64,000 nucleotides of DNA from an uncultured Eubacteriales bacterium (GCA_949747905.1 CATKEF010000034.1:1-64000); one strand, 5' to 3'; positions 1-9,246 are shown, counted from the first letter of the stretch. Notes: a model not told the origin generated them from the letters alone. A program made the numbers and translations.

Positions 1-1383
1 AGGCACTTTATATTCCATAAAGCTCAGGAAATGAGGGTCTATGAAATTGTCGCATTTAATTGCATTCAAACCTTCGTTTCTGAATAATTCGATATATTGC
101 GCCTGTTGTGATTCGTCGGAAACGTAATAAACGGTAGCAGGTTTCTTATCTTCCTTCTTTTCCGCGGAAGTTTCCTCTTCTGCAGGAATAAATTCGCTTA
201 TGCTGCTGAATTTATCGTCAAGATTTCTGTAAATAATTATATCTTTAACTTTATCGTAGAAATCAGATTCCTTAATGCAGCCGAATTTGATAAAATTCGA
301 AATATCTTCCCAACAGTTTTCGTATTTTTCTCTGTCGCTTTTATATAATTGATTCAGCTTGTCCGCGACTTTCTTTATAATATGCTTACTTATTTTTTTA
401 ACCTGACTGTCGTTCTGCAAAAAACTGCGCGATACGTTCAAAGGGATATCGGGACAATCAATTACACCGTTCAGCAACATTAAAAATTCGGGAATGACCT
501 CTTTTATATTATCGGCGATAAATACCTGATTACAATATAATTTTACTTTTCCGCGTTCAAGTTCGAGTTTATTTTTTACTTTGGGGAAATACAAAATGCC
601 TTTCAATTTGAAAGGATAATCCATATTCAGGTGAACCCAGAACATAGGCTCGTTATAGTCCATAAATGTATCGGTATAGAATTTTTTATAATCTTCGTCC
701 GTACATTCTTTAGGTTGTTTAAGATAAAGAGGTTCTTTTGAATTCAAAGGCTCGTCTTTTCCGTCGCCTTTGAAGTTGACAAATACGTCATAAGGCATAA
801 ACGAACAATATTTTCTCACCAAAGATTTAATATTGTTTTCGTCGAGAAATTCTTTTTCTTTGGGCTGAATATGCATTACGATTTTTGTTCCGCGTTCCGC
901 CTTATTGCAATTTTCGATTTCATACGTAGCATTCCCGTCGGAAACCCAGTGAACCGCTGCGGAATCTTTATATGATTTTGTAAAAATCTCCACACTGTCC
1001 GAAACCATATAGGCAGAATAGAATCCAAGTCCGAAATGACCGATTATTCCGTCACCGCCGGCTTTTTCGTATTTCTCCAAAAAATCGGAAGCTCCCGAAA
1101 AGGCAATCTGAGTTATATAGTTTTCAACTTCCTCCTCGGTCATGCCGATACCATTGTCCTCCACGGTAAGAGTTGCAGCCTTTTTATCCACTGTAATATT
1201 GACAAAAAAGTTTTTACCGTCGTCTTCTGCTTCGCCGAGTGAAATAAGTTTTCTGAATTTTGTTATTGCGTCTATGCCGTTTGCCACTATTTCCCTTAAA
1301 AAAATGTCTTTATCCGAATACAGCCATTTCTTTATAATGGGAAACATATTTTCGCTTGAAATTTTTATATTACCCTGCTTCAT
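1..1383 (-). CDS. htpG: HSP90-family chaperone HtpG (3' part beyond window)
   Basis: ATP-dependent cytosolic chaperone of the HSP90 family. The first 461 codons are visible; the C-terminal dimerisation domain lies beyond the left edge. The GHKL ATPase fold is clear: the helix FLREIVANGIDA carries the catalytic Glu (E31) and the Mg-binding Asn (N35), followed by DNGIGM near residue 76 and GHFGLGFYSAYM, then the middle domain. FLREIVANGIDA differs from the textbook FLRELISNASDA but keeps the functional residues. The ATG at 1383 is preceded by a good ribosome site (GGAGGC). It lies downstream of ispH::rpsA but a terminator separates the two, so it is probably transcribed alone. Confidence 0.93.
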   Translation of the reverse strand, partial: MKQGNIKISSENMFPIIKKWLYSDKDIFLREIVANGIDAITKFRKLISLGEAEDDGKNFFVNITVDKKAATLTVEDNGIGMTEEEVENYITQIAFSGASDFLEKYEKAGGDGIIGHFGLGFYSAYMVSDSVEIFTKSYKDSAAVHWVSDGNATYEIENCNKAERGTKIVMHIQPKEKEFLDENNIKSLVRKYCSFMPYDVFVNFKGDGKDEPLNSKEPLYLKQPKECTDEDYKKFYTDTFMDYNEPMFWVHLNMDYPFKLKGILYFPKVKNKLELERGKVKLYCNQVFIADNIKEVIPEFLMLLNGVIDCPDIPLNVSRSFLQNDSQVKKISKHIIKKVADKLNQLYKSDREKYENCWEDISNFIKFGCIKESDFYDKVKDIIIYRNLDDKFSSISEFIPAEEETSAEKKEDKKPATVYYVSDESQQAQYIELFRNEGLNAIKCDNFIDPHFLSFMEYKVP

Positions 1384-1413
1384 TATCTTTGCCTCCGTTT
1401 TATTGACATATAA

Positions 1414-1441
1414 ATTATAAACCGCAATCCGTGCATTGAAA
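1414..1441 (-). promoter_or_regulatory. Possible htpG promoter
   Basis: On the minus strand TATAAT (1419-1414) is preceded at 16 bp by a weak -35 TTTCAA (1441-1436). It lies between the ispH::rpsA terminator and htpG. The -35 match is poor, so this is tentative. Confidence 0.3.
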
Positions 1442-1460
1442 CCGTAAGAATCTTTTTATT

Positions 1461-1491
1461 ACAAAAAAAGCTCCGCTTTTAGCGGAGCTTT
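1461..1491 (-). terminator. Intrinsic terminator after ispH::rpsA
   Basis: Perfect 10-bp stem (1468-1477 with 1481-1490) with a 3-nt loop. On the minus strand it is followed by a run of seven U (1467-1461), directly after the ispH::rpsA stop codon at 1499. Confidence 0.92.
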
Positions 1492-1498
1492 AATAAAA

Positions 1499-3580
1499 TT
1501 ATTGTTTCTTGGCATTTGCAAGCAAATCACCGAGCGAAGTACCGGTAATACTTCCTTCACTCCAGGTAGAGAGCTCGTCTTCCTCTCTTCTGGGGGCACG
1601 GGTCTTACGAGGCGAACCTTCCTCGCTTTCCTCGGTATTGCGCTTTTTCTTTTCAACTTCGGGAAGCAACGCCTTAATGGAAAGATTCATCTTTCTCGCT
1701 TCGACGTCGATAGCTATGATTTTAGCATCGACTTCGTCGCCGACATTGAGACAAGTTGCGGGAGTTTCTATTCTCTCGTGGCTAATCTGAGATACATGAA
1801 CAAGTCCGTCGATACCTTTTTCAACTTCGACGAATGCGCCGAAAGGAACTATTCTGACGACTTTACCGTGAACCACGTCCCCTGCGTTGTATTTTCCTTC
1901 CGCAAGGTCCCAAGGCTGAGGCTGAAGTTGTTTATAACCTATTGAAACTTTTCTGTTTTCCTTATCGATTTTCAAAACAAGAAAATCGTATGTCTTGCCG
2001 ATTTCGAGTACGTCTGTTACCGCTTCGGCACCCGTCCAAGAAAGGTCGGAAATATGTGCGAGACAATCAAAACCGTTTACGGAAACAAAAGCACCGAAAC
2101 CTGTAGCGCGCTCAACCTTGCCGATTACAATATCGCCTACGGAAATACTTGCGAAAAATTCTTCCTCTCTTTCAAGTCTTGCGGCGTCTCTTGCCTGACG
2201 TTCCTCTTCGAGAATAACGCGCTGCGAAGCGATAATTTCCTTCTTGCCGCTTCTCTTTACTTCGAGGGCGCGCAGTCTCAATGTTTTACCGACGTATTTC
2301 GTCATATCTTTTACGAAACCGGGACGAATCTCTTTTGCGGGCACGAAGACCGAGAAAGTTCCCATCTGAGCTACCAGACCGCCTTTATTGGAGCCTGTAC
2401 AAACGACGGAAAACTCCTTGCCGCCTTCTATTTCGGCGCTCAGGACTTCTTCCTGCTGCAGAACCTTAATCATTTTCTGTGAAAGTTTAAGATTCGGCTT
2501 AAGCTCCACGACAAGCAAATCAATCGTTTCCCCGATTTTTTCGGCATAATCGGATGCCTTATATTCTTCGCAGTCCAACTCGTCCTTGCTCAGCGCTATT
2601 TCTTTTTTTGAGAAGGGCAAAAGAATTTGCAAGCCTTCGTCGTTTGCTTCCGAAATAGTAGCCTGAACGGTCTGACCTTTTCTGAACTTTGATTCGTTGT
2701 CGATTTTAGCAACCACATCATCCATTGTAGGATTAGTTGCCTTGACTTCTGTGTTTTCTGCCATCTTTAAGAGAACCTCCCGGGTTTGCTCGTCCGGTGT
2801 CGATGCACCCGAAACGATACCTGCACTTTTGAAATTATTTAGCCTGGAATAATCCAGGTCATCGGCATCGGAAAGTCTGAAAACATTGCCGCAGTGCTTT
2901 TTCGCAAGTTCGTACAACTTATTGGTATTACTGCTGTTCAGACCGCCGACTACCAAAATCGCATCGCAAGTCTTTGCAAGCTGTTCTACTTCCTTTTGCC
3001 GTTCTATAGTAGTATAACAAATAGTCTTAAAAACAGCAACTGTTTTTTCACAGACTTTTTTAATATTTTTTATAATTTTTTCAAATTTTTCAGCCGAAAA
3101 CGTGGTCTGACATACCACACACAGGTCTTTTTGCCTGAGTTTATCCGGAATTTCGTCACAATCGTTTAAAACTTCGGCGTTCGGACTGCACCACCCCAAT
3201 AGACCCGTCACCTCGGGATGTTCGGGCTCGCCCACGATAATCACATACTTTCCCAAAGAACACTGTTCTTTAACTATTTTTTGTGTTCTCCGAACAAAAC
3301 CGCATGTACAGTCAACGATTTTGATATTGCGTTTATTACATAACTCGTAATAATTTTCCGGCACTCCGTGCGAACGAAAAACAACCGTAGCACCGTCAGG
3401 GATATCTTCCAGGCGGTCGACAACCTTCAATCCCTTATCGTTAATGGCTTTAACCACAACGGCATTATGAATTATTTCACCCAAAATATAAGTATTTTCG
3501 GGAGCAAGACTCATCGCTGTATCCACAGCGGATTTGACGCCAACACAAAAACCACTGTTCTTTGCAAGAATTACTTTCAC
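1499..3580 (-). CDS. ispH: Fusion of IspH (HMBPP reductase) with ribosomal protein S1
   Basis: A 693-residue two-part protein. Residues 1 to about 285 are IspH, the [4Fe-4S] reductase that makes IPP and DMAPP in the last step of the MEP isoprenoid pathway. The cluster cysteines are seen in NSGFCVGV, DCTCGFVRR and KTICYTT. Residues from about 295 hold four S1 RNA-binding repeats, beginning near FRKGQTV, KEFSVVC, GDIVIGKVERATGFGAFV and GDVVHGKVVRIVPFGAFV, then a charged tail ending TSLGDLLANAKKQ. This IspH-S1 fusion is a known arrangement in Clostridia. The start is GTG at 3580, with an AGGA-type ribosome site overlapping the end of plsC. It is the last gene of the baiN-like / aroH::cmk / plsC operon. 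Confidence 0.95.
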   Translation of the reverse strand: MKVILAKNSGFCVGVKSAVDTAMSLAPENTYILGEIIHNAVVVKAINDKGLKVVDRLEDIPDGATVVFRSHGVPENYYELCNKRNIKIVDCTCGFVRRTQKIVKEQCSLGKYVIIVGEPEHPEVTGLLGWCSPNAEVLNDCDEIPDKLRQKDLCVVCQTTFSAEKFEKIIKNIKKVCEKTVAVFKTICYTTIERQKEVEQLAKTCDAILVVGGLNSSNTNKLYELAKKHCGNVFRLSDADDLDYSRLNNFKSAGIVSGASTPDEQTREVLLKMAENTEVKATNPTMDDVVAKIDNESKFRKGQTVQATISEANDEGLQILLPFSKKEIALSKDELDCEEYKASDYAEKIGETIDLLVVELKPNLKLSQKMIKVLQQEEVLSAEIEGGKEFSVVCTGSNKGGLVAQMGTFSVFVPAKEIRPGFVKDMTKYVGKTLRLRALEVKRSGKKEIIASQRVILEEERQARDAARLEREEEFFASISVGDIVIGKVERATGFGAFVSVNGFDCLAHISDLSWTGAEAVTDVLEIGKTYDFLVLKIDKENRKVSIGYKQLQPQPWDLAEGKYNAGDVVHGKVVRIVPFGAFVEVEKGIDGLVHVSQISHERIETPATCLNVGDEVDAKIIAIDVEARKMNLSIKALLPEVEKKKRNTEESEEGSPRKTRAPRREEDELSTWSEGSITGTSLGDLLANAKKQ

Positions 3581-3586
3581 TTTTAA

Positions 3587-4243
3587 TTATTTTTTCCTTT
3601 TATCGGTGACGGATTCGAGCTCTGCATATAATTCGTTAAACTTATTCAGCAAAATTCCGTCGCATTCCTCAATGTCTTCTGCCGTTACTTTTTTGTCGTA
3701 ATAATATGAAAATTCAAAAGGTTCGCCGTAAAAAACCTTTGCCTTTCTGAATGCCTTGATTTTCTTGATTTGCACAATCGGAATAATCGGGGTGTGCGTC
3801 TTTATAGACAACGCCGCCGCTCCGCTTTTAAATGGCAGAAATTTTGCCTCGGTTTTATTTCTCGTGCCTTCGGGGAAGACGACTATGTGCTCTCCGTTTT
3901 TCAAATATTTCATTGCGGTCATAAGCGCCCTTACGTCCGTACCGTCACGGGAAACCGGAATGCACTCGCATTTTGCCGTAAACCACTTGGAGACGCCCTT
4001 TTCGAACAGTTCTTTTTTTGCCATGAAATGTACCGGCTTATCGGTTGCCATCACGGGAAGAACGACGTCCATTATGCTTTTATGATTGCACACAAATATA
4101 TATGCGCGGTCGTTGAAACGTTCCTTATGTCCGTATTTTTTGTAGGGAAAAATCGGGTAAATCAAAAATTTATGCACCCGACGCATAAAAGCAAACCACT
4201 TTTCGAATTTATTCGGTTTTTTCTTTTCTTTTTTTTCTTTCAT
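3587..4243 (-). CDS. plsC: 1-acyl-sn-glycerol-3-phosphate acyltransferase
   Basis: Acyltransferase that makes phosphatidic acid from lysophosphatidic acid at the membrane. The HX4D catalytic motif is NHKSIMD (about residues 53-59) and the glycerol-phosphate motif is FPEGTRNK (about 125). At 218 residues it is normal for bacterial PlsC. There is a basic, lysine-rich start and a hydrophobic patch (FLIYPIFPY), suiting peripheral membrane attachment. Its ATG overlaps the aroH::cmk stop by one base, so the two are translationally coupled. The order cmk-plsC-ispH/rpsA is common in Clostridia. Confidence 0.93.
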   Translation of the reverse strand: MKEKKEKKKPNKFEKWFAFMRRVHKFLIYPIFPYKKYGHKERFNDRAYIFVCNHKSIMDVVLPVMATDKPVHFMAKKELFEKGVSKWFTAKCECIPVSRDGTDVRALMTAMKYLKNGEHIVVFPEGTRNKTEAKFLPFKSGAAALSIKTHTPIIPIVQIKKIKAFRKAKVFYGEPFEFSYYYDKKVTAEDIEECDGILLNKFNELYAELESVTDKRKK

Positions 4244-5250
4244 TAAATTTTTTCCTGAATTTTTCTTACTATAAACGCCGCGACTTCCTCTGCGTTCATA
4301 GCGGATGAATCAATAAATACCGCGTCGTCCGCCTGCCGAAGCGGCGCTATCTTACGCATTTTATCTTGTTCGTCACGCAGAATAATCTCTGTTTTCAGGC
4401 TTTCGAAATCGACTGTATGCCCTTTTTCTGTAAGTTCTTTAAATCGCCTTTGCGCCCTTACCTCGGCATCCGCCGTAAGAAAAAATTTGAATTCGGCATC
4501 GGGTAAAACATTAGTGCCAATATCTCTGCCGTCCAGAATACAGGATGTCTCTGCTGCTATTTTTCTTTGCAAACCCACCATTTTTTTACGTACGCAGTCG
4601 AGCGAAGAAACCGTTGACGCAGACATCGAAATTTGCGGTTTTCTGATTTCTTCCGAAACATCCTTTCCGTCGAGAAAAGTCCTTTGGCTGCCGTCAATAT
4701 ATTTTACCTCGATATTGATTTTATCAATAAGCGGTTTAACGGCAATCTCATTACCGCAATCAGCGTTTTCATACATACATTTCAGTGCGCAGGCACGATA
4801 CATAGCGCCAGTATCCAGACAAAGAATACCCAATGTTTCGGCTACGAGCTTCGATACCGTACTTTTACCCCCGCCGGCAGGACCGTCTAGCGCTATATTG
4901 ATAATTTTCGAATAGTCTCTGCGAAGAGATGCTGCCCCATGAAGATAAACGTGTTCGGGCTTACCGCATTTTTCGGTGAGAGCCAATACTCTTATACATT
5001 TTTCCAAGCCGCCGGACATATCCGGCTCTGCGGCTGAAAACAGCGAACAAAAAGAAAAACCCGCTTCTCTTGCCGCTTTTGCAGGATAATATGAACATAT
5101 ATCGTTCGTGTTGGAGAACAACAAAAAAACAATTTCATCGCGAGTAAGCGCATTTCTTTTTACAATTTCTTTCAACAACTCGCCCACGCGCGCTCTGACT
5201 TGCTCTATGCTGTCAAAATCGACGGTAGTAGCCCCTCTTATTGCTTTCAT
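4243..5250 (-). CDS. cmk: Fusion of AroH-type chorismate mutase with cytidylate kinase
   Basis: A 335-residue protein with two domains. Residues 1 to about 112 match the trimeric AroH chorismate mutase of Bacillus (chorismate to prephenate): IRGATTV, YYPAKAAREAGF, EPDMSGGLEKCIRV and HVYL. By eye the active-site residues are kept: R5, R61, E75, R87, Y102 and R110 correspond to B. subtilis R7, R63, E78, R90, Y108 and R116, while C75 of that enzyme is Ser here. From about residue 116 the chain is CMP kinase, with P-loop GPAGGGKS (123-130), LDTGAMYRA and DGRDIGTNV. One uninterrupted frame joins them, so both activities are plausible. No separate aroH stop or internal ribosome site is evident. Confidence 0.92.
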   Translation of the reverse strand: MKAIRGATTVDFDSIEQVRARVGELLKEIVKRNALTRDEIVFLLFSNTNDICSYYPAKAAREAGFSFCSLFSAAEPDMSGGLEKCIRVLALTEKCGKPEHVYLHGAASLRRDYSKIINIALDGPAGGGKSTVSKLVAETLGILCLDTGAMYRACALKCMYENADCGNEIAVKPLIDKINIEVKYIDGSQRTFLDGKDVSEEIRKPQISMSASTVSSLDCVRKKMVGLQRKIAAETSCILDGRDIGTNVLPDAEFKFFLTADAEVRAQRRFKELTEKGHTVDFESLKTEIILRDEQDKMRKIAPLRQADDAVFIDSSAMNAEEVAAFIVRKIQEKI

Positions 5251-5254
5251 TATA

Positions 5255-6481
5255 TTATTCCTTTATAGCGTTTCCGGCGGCAAAACCCGTAGAAAATGCT
5301 ATCTGTAAATTAAATCCGCCGGTAAATGCGTCCACATCAAGGACTTCTCCGGCAAAATACAGACCTTTGACAATCTTACTTTCCATTGTTTTCGGATTCA
5401 CTTCTTTTACGTCGACGCCGCCCGAAGTAATTACGGCTTCGGAAAAATCCCTCAACGATGCAACAAGCATATCAAAATTTTTGATGGTTGTCAACAGTCG
5501 CAATCTCTCGTTTCTGGTTACGGAATTGACCTTTTTTTCGCCGTCCAGGCAACTCCTTTTCAATATTTCATTAATCGTTGCCAAAGGCAAAAGTTCTCTC
5601 AAACAATTAAAAATACTCTTGTTTTTACCAACCTCGAAATCACGCAACAATCTCGAGTTAAGCTGCTCGGAAGTAAGCGCAGGTTTTAAATCAATAGTTA
5701 ATTTTACTGTCCCGGGTTCAAATCTGTTTATTATGCTTGATGCAGACAAAACAGTCGGACCCGAAATCCCGAAATGAGTAAAAAGCAGCTCACCGAAAAA
5801 ATCTCTTATTTTTTTACCGTTATGACAGACGCTGAGATTAACGTTTTTAAGAGAAAGTCCTTGTAGCGATTTAAAATAATCACCTTTTAAATTTATACCA
5901 CAAAGCCCCTGCTTTAAAGGAACGATTTTATGTCCGATTTCTTTTGCAAATTTATATCCGTCACCCGTAGAACCCGTAGACGGATAACTCAATCCGCCTG
6001 TACAAATTATGACGCAGTCAAACAAATACTCACCCTTATCTGTAATTATGCCTGACACAGTACTATTTAAAACTAAGATTTTTTTAACAGGCTCGTTATA
6101 TTTGAATGCCACGCCCGAAGAAATACAATATTTCAGCAAACATTTTGTGACATCGCTCGCTTTATCGGATACGGGAAAGTACCTTGCTCCGCGCTCAAGT
6201 TTTAAAGATAAACCGCCGTTTTCGAAAAATTCGACGCATTTGTCCGGAGGAAATGAATATATTGCGCTTGTGAGAAATCTGGAATTATTGACTACGTTAG
6301 TCAAAAATTCTTCGGGTGAACAATTGTGAGTGACATTACACCTGCCTTTACCCGTAATATAAATCTTCTTCCCGCATTTCTCGTTTTTCTCAAACAGGGT
6401 TACGTTATTTCCGTTCTGCGAAGCGGCATACGCCGCCATAAGCCCCGCAGCACCTCCGCCGATTATAGCTACATTCTTCAT
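5255..6481 (-). CDS. FAD-dependent oxidoreductase of the HI0933/YhiN (BaiN-like) family
   Basis: A 408-residue flavoprotein. It starts with a Rossmann dinucleotide site GGGAAGLMAA (residues 8-17), continues with FEKNEKCGKKIYITGKGRCN, typical of the HI0933 family, and ends with GLYFAGEVLDVDAFTGGFN, the second FAD-contacting motif. Members include BaiN (bile-acid dehydroxylation) and YhiN; most have no proven substrate, so no reaction is assigned. It is the first gene of the aroH::cmk-plsC-ispH operon and may be cotranscribed with oadA upstream, as only an imperfect hairpin (6492-6517) separates them. Confidence 0.88.
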   Translation of the reverse strand: MKNVAIIGGGAAGLMAAYAASQNGNNVTLFEKNEKCGKKIYITGKGRCNVTHNCSPEEFLTNVVNNSRFLTSAIYSFPPDKCVEFFENGGLSLKLERGARYFPVSDKASDVTKCLLKYCISSGVAFKYNEPVKKILVLNSTVSGIITDKGEYLFDCVIICTGGLSYPSTGSTGDGYKFAKEIGHKIVPLKQGLCGINLKGDYFKSLQGLSLKNVNLSVCHNGKKIRDFFGELLFTHFGISGPTVLSASSIINRFEPGTVKLTIDLKPALTSEQLNSRLLRDFEVGKNKSIFNCLRELLPLATINEILKRSCLDGEKKVNSVTRNERLRLLTTIKNFDMLVASLRDFSEAVITSGGVDVKEVNPKTMESKIVKGLYFAGEVLDVDAFTGGFNLQIAFSTGFAAGNAIKE

Positions 6482-6491
6482 AATAACCTTA

Positions 6492-6517
6492 CGGCGTGAA
6501 CAAAAAAGTTCACGCCG
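6492..6517 (-). other. 10-bp hairpin between oadA and the baiN-like gene
   Basis: Perfect inverted repeat: 6492-6501 pairs with 6508-6517 around a 6-nt homopolymer loop (U6 in the minus-strand transcript). No U tract follows on the minus strand; instead an AAGG ribosome site and the baiN-like ATG follow within 11 nt. It does not look like a normal terminator. It may be an RNA-processing, stability or translational element. Confidence 0.6.
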
Positions 6518-6538
6518 CCAATATAATCAACATATTTT

Positions 6539-7966
6539 TTATACCGGATATACTTTATTCGGGTTCGCAGCCATAACGCCGTCTACGCCGATATTTTTTG
6601 CTTTTCTCCAATTGAAGAAATTAGTTGATACTTCGGGGAAAAGAGCATAGGACAGAACGTCTTCCTCCTGCATATAAAAACCGTCGTTTTTCACTTTCTC
6701 TTTAAGCGACTCGAATTCATTCTGAATAAGGTCTGCAGGACGACAGGTTATTATTTCCTCTCCGTCTTTTTGACACATTTTGACGACATCGGAATTTTTA
6801 TCTCCGAGAACAGCGCCGTATTTACCGAGTATCATATCCTTGAATTGTGCGGTTATGGTTTTATATCTCCCCAAAAGCACATTCCAAACAGCCTGAGTTC
6901 CTACAATCTGACTTGATGGCGTTACGAGCGGAGGATAACCGCTGTCCTCACGCACTTTCGGCACTTCGGCAAGACATTCAAGAAGTTTTTCTTCTTTTCC
7001 CGCCTGTTTTAACTGATTCATAAGATTGGAAAGCATTCCTCCGGGAACCTGATACAACAGCGTGTTTATATCAACTCGTCTTACCTTCGGATTAAGGTAG
7101 CCGTCTTTTTCCAATCTCTCAGCAACTTTATTGAAGTGAGTTACCGCAGGCAACAATTTTTCTATGTCTATGCCTGTGTCATACTGAGTCCCCTTTAAAG
7201 TTGCAATTAAAGGCTCAGTTGCCGGGTTGGAAGTTCCGTTTCCGAGCGGCGACAGCGCACAATCGACAATATCAACGCCAGCCTGAATTGCCATAAGATA
7301 AATCATATCGCCGGTACCCGTCGTATTGTGCGTATGGAGATGCACTTTGGTTTCGGGGCGCAATTCGGCTTTAAGTTCCTTAACAAGTTCGTATGCAGTA
7401 AAGGGCAAAAGTAAATTCGCCATATCCTTAATACAAATATTGTCCGCACCCATGCTTTCAAACTGCTTGGCAAGTTTTACAAAGTATTCAGTTGTGTGTA
7501 CCGGACTGGTTGTGTATGAAATAGCACATTCGCATACGCATTTACCGTCAGCACCGTATTTTTTTATCGCATTGACTGATGCTTCAAGGTTTCTCGGGTC
7601 ATTCAATGCGTCGAAAAGCCTGATTACACCAATCCCGTTTTCAATCGATTTATCTACGAATTTTTCTACGACGTCGTCGGCATAATGACGATATCCGAGC
7701 AGATTTTGTCCGCGCAGCAGCATCTGAATCGGAGTTTTTTTAAGGTATTTTTTAAGTTTACGCAATCTGTCCCAAGGGTCTTCGTTCAAAAACCTCAAAC
7801 AGCTGTCAAAAGTGGCGCCACCCCATGCCTCCAACGAATAGTACCCTATTTCGTCCAGAAGAGGCAACATGGGTTCCATTTCTTCAAAACGCATACGCGT
7901 AGCGGCATGAGACTGATGCGCGTCACGCAATATAGTATCTGTTATCAAAACTTTCTTTTTTTCCAT
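6539..7966 (-). CDS. oadA: Oxaloacetate decarboxylase alpha / pyruvate carboxylase-type carboxyltransferase (5S-like)
   Basis: A 475-residue carboxyltransferase of the PYC/OadA family, which moves CO2 between oxaloacetate and biotin. TLRDAHQS-type DTILRDAHQSHAATRMR (about 10-26) starts the TIM barrel; LLRGQNLLGYRHY, the metal/biotin lysine region NICIKDMANLL and the zinc motif HLHTHNTTG follow. It has no fused biotin domain; biotin is carried by the separate small subunit at 9247. It is the last gene of the operon with mmdA-, mmdD-, mmdC- and mmdB-like genes. Alone with mmdB/C/D it would give an oxaloacetate decarboxylase sodium pump; with the 12S-like subunit it could also form a transcarboxylase. 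Confidence 0.9.
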   Translation of the reverse strand: MEKKKVLITDTILRDAHQSHAATRMRFEEMEPMLPLLDEIGYYSLEAWGGATFDSCLRFLNEDPWDRLRKLKKYLKKTPIQMLLRGQNLLGYRHYADDVVEKFVDKSIENGIGVIRLFDALNDPRNLEASVNAIKKYGADGKCVCECAISYTTSPVHTTEYFVKLAKQFESMGADNICIKDMANLLLPFTAYELVKELKAELRPETKVHLHTHNTTGTGDMIYLMAIQAGVDIVDCALSPLGNGTSNPATEPLIATLKGTQYDTGIDIEKLLPAVTHFNKVAERLEKDGYLNPKVRRVDINTLLYQVPGGMLSNLMNQLKQAGKEEKLLECLAEVPKVREDSGYPPLVTPSSQIVGTQAVWNVLLGRYKTITAQFKDMILGKYGAVLGDKNSDVVKMCQKDGEEIITCRPADLIQNEFESLKEKVKNDGFYMQEEDVLSYALFPEVSTNFFNWRKAKNIGVDGVMAANPNKVYPV

Positions 7967-7979
7967 AAAACAACCTCGA

Positions 7980-9233
7980 TTATGCGATTACCGAACTTAC
8001 CACACCGGCTACCGCCGTTCCGTCCACGTATCCTCCGAAACATGCCAACAAAATTCCCGCAGCTATTGCCGAACCGATTACGCCTGCAACATTGGGACCC
8101 ATAGCATGCATTAAAAGATGATTTTGCGGGTCATACTCTCGTCCTACATCCTCAGAAATTCTCGCCGCCATAGGAACCGCCGAAACCCCCGCAGAACCGA
8201 TTAACGGATTAATCTGACCTTTTGTAACTTTGCACATAACCTTTGCGACGAGCAAGCCGCCAATGGTTCCTATCATAAACGCCACAAGTCCGAGACCTAT
8301 AATCATAAGCGTGTCTACGCTAAGGAAAATTTCTCCCTTTGCCTTACTTCCTACGGCAATTCCGAGGAAAATCGTTATAGTATTCATAAGACCGTTCTGC
8401 GCCTGAGACGAAAGTCTGTCAACAACGCCCGACTCTTTGAAAAGATTTCCCAACATCAGCATACCCAGTAGTGCGATTGAATCGGGAAGAATTATACCGA
8501 CCACCAACGTTACAATTATGGGAAAAAGAATTTTTTCGAGTTTGCTTACCTGCCTGAGCGGCTTCATTCGTATCTGACGCTCTTTTTTTGTCGTCAAAAG
8601 CCTCATGAGCGGTTTCTGTATAATAGGAATCAAAGCCATATACGAATATGCCGCAATCGCTATTGTAGGTATATAATCGGAAGCAAGTTTGGAAGTTACA
8701 AGTATAGCCGTGGGGCCGTCGGCTCCGCCTATTATGGCAATGGCTGCCGCGGCGGCGACCGAAAAACCAAGCCAGGTCGCAAGAATAAACGCAACGAATA
8801 TTCCGAATTGCGCGCCTGCGCCGATGAGCATACTTTTGGGATTGGCAATCAAAGGACCGAAATCGGTCATCGCTCCTATTCCGAGGAATATCAGCGGCGG
8901 ATAGATAACTTTATCGACGCCGAAATACAAGTACCACAACAACCCTCTGTTCTGTACGTCGTCATAAGCAGTTGAAATAATTTCACCCGCCTCATTTGTC
9001 GGATACTTGCCCCAAAGAACGCTTTCGGCACCCGGAATATTTATCAAAAACATACCGAACGCTATGGGCAAAAGGAGCATAGGTTCGAATTTCTTGACTA
9101 CGGCAAGATACATCAAAATAAACGAAATCAATAACATTACATAGTTTTGCCAGTTCCCCTGCACAAAACCCATAGATTCGTATAACTTAGTAAATATCCC
9201 GCCAAAGTCTACCGCAAGTAAACTTTGCTGCAT
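7980..9233 (-). CDS. oadB: Sodium-translocating decarboxylase, beta subunit
   Basis: A 417-residue polytopic inner-membrane protein of the OadB/MmdB/GcdB family. It decarboxylates carboxybiotin and couples this to Na+ export. The conserved sodium-site segment GGADGPTAI is present near residue 170, as are repeated transmembrane helices and the C-terminal SAGVSAVPMAAR and MHAMGPNVAGVIGSA motifs. It is encoded 13 bp before oadA and after the biotin carrier, the usual order for these pumps. Confidence 0.94.
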   Translation of the reverse strand: MQQSLLAVDFGGIFTKLYESMGFVQGNWQNYVMLLISFILMYLAVVKKFEPMLLLPIAFGMFLINIPGAESVLWGKYPTNEAGEIISTAYDDVQNRGLLWYLYFGVDKVIYPPLIFLGIGAMTDFGPLIANPKSMLIGAGAQFGIFVAFILATWLGFSVAAAAAIAIIGGADGPTAILVTSKLASDYIPTIAIAAYSYMALIPIIQKPLMRLLTTKKERQIRMKPLRQVSKLEKILFPIIVTLVVGIILPDSIALLGMLMLGNLFKESGVVDRLSSQAQNGLMNTITIFLGIAVGSKAKGEIFLSVDTLMIIGLGLVAFMIGTIGGLLVAKVMCKVTKGQINPLIGSAGVSAVPMAARISEDVGREYDPQNHLLMHAMGPNVAGVIGSAIAAGILLACFGGYVDGTAVAGVVSSVIA

Positions 9234-9246
9234 AAATCTCTACCTC

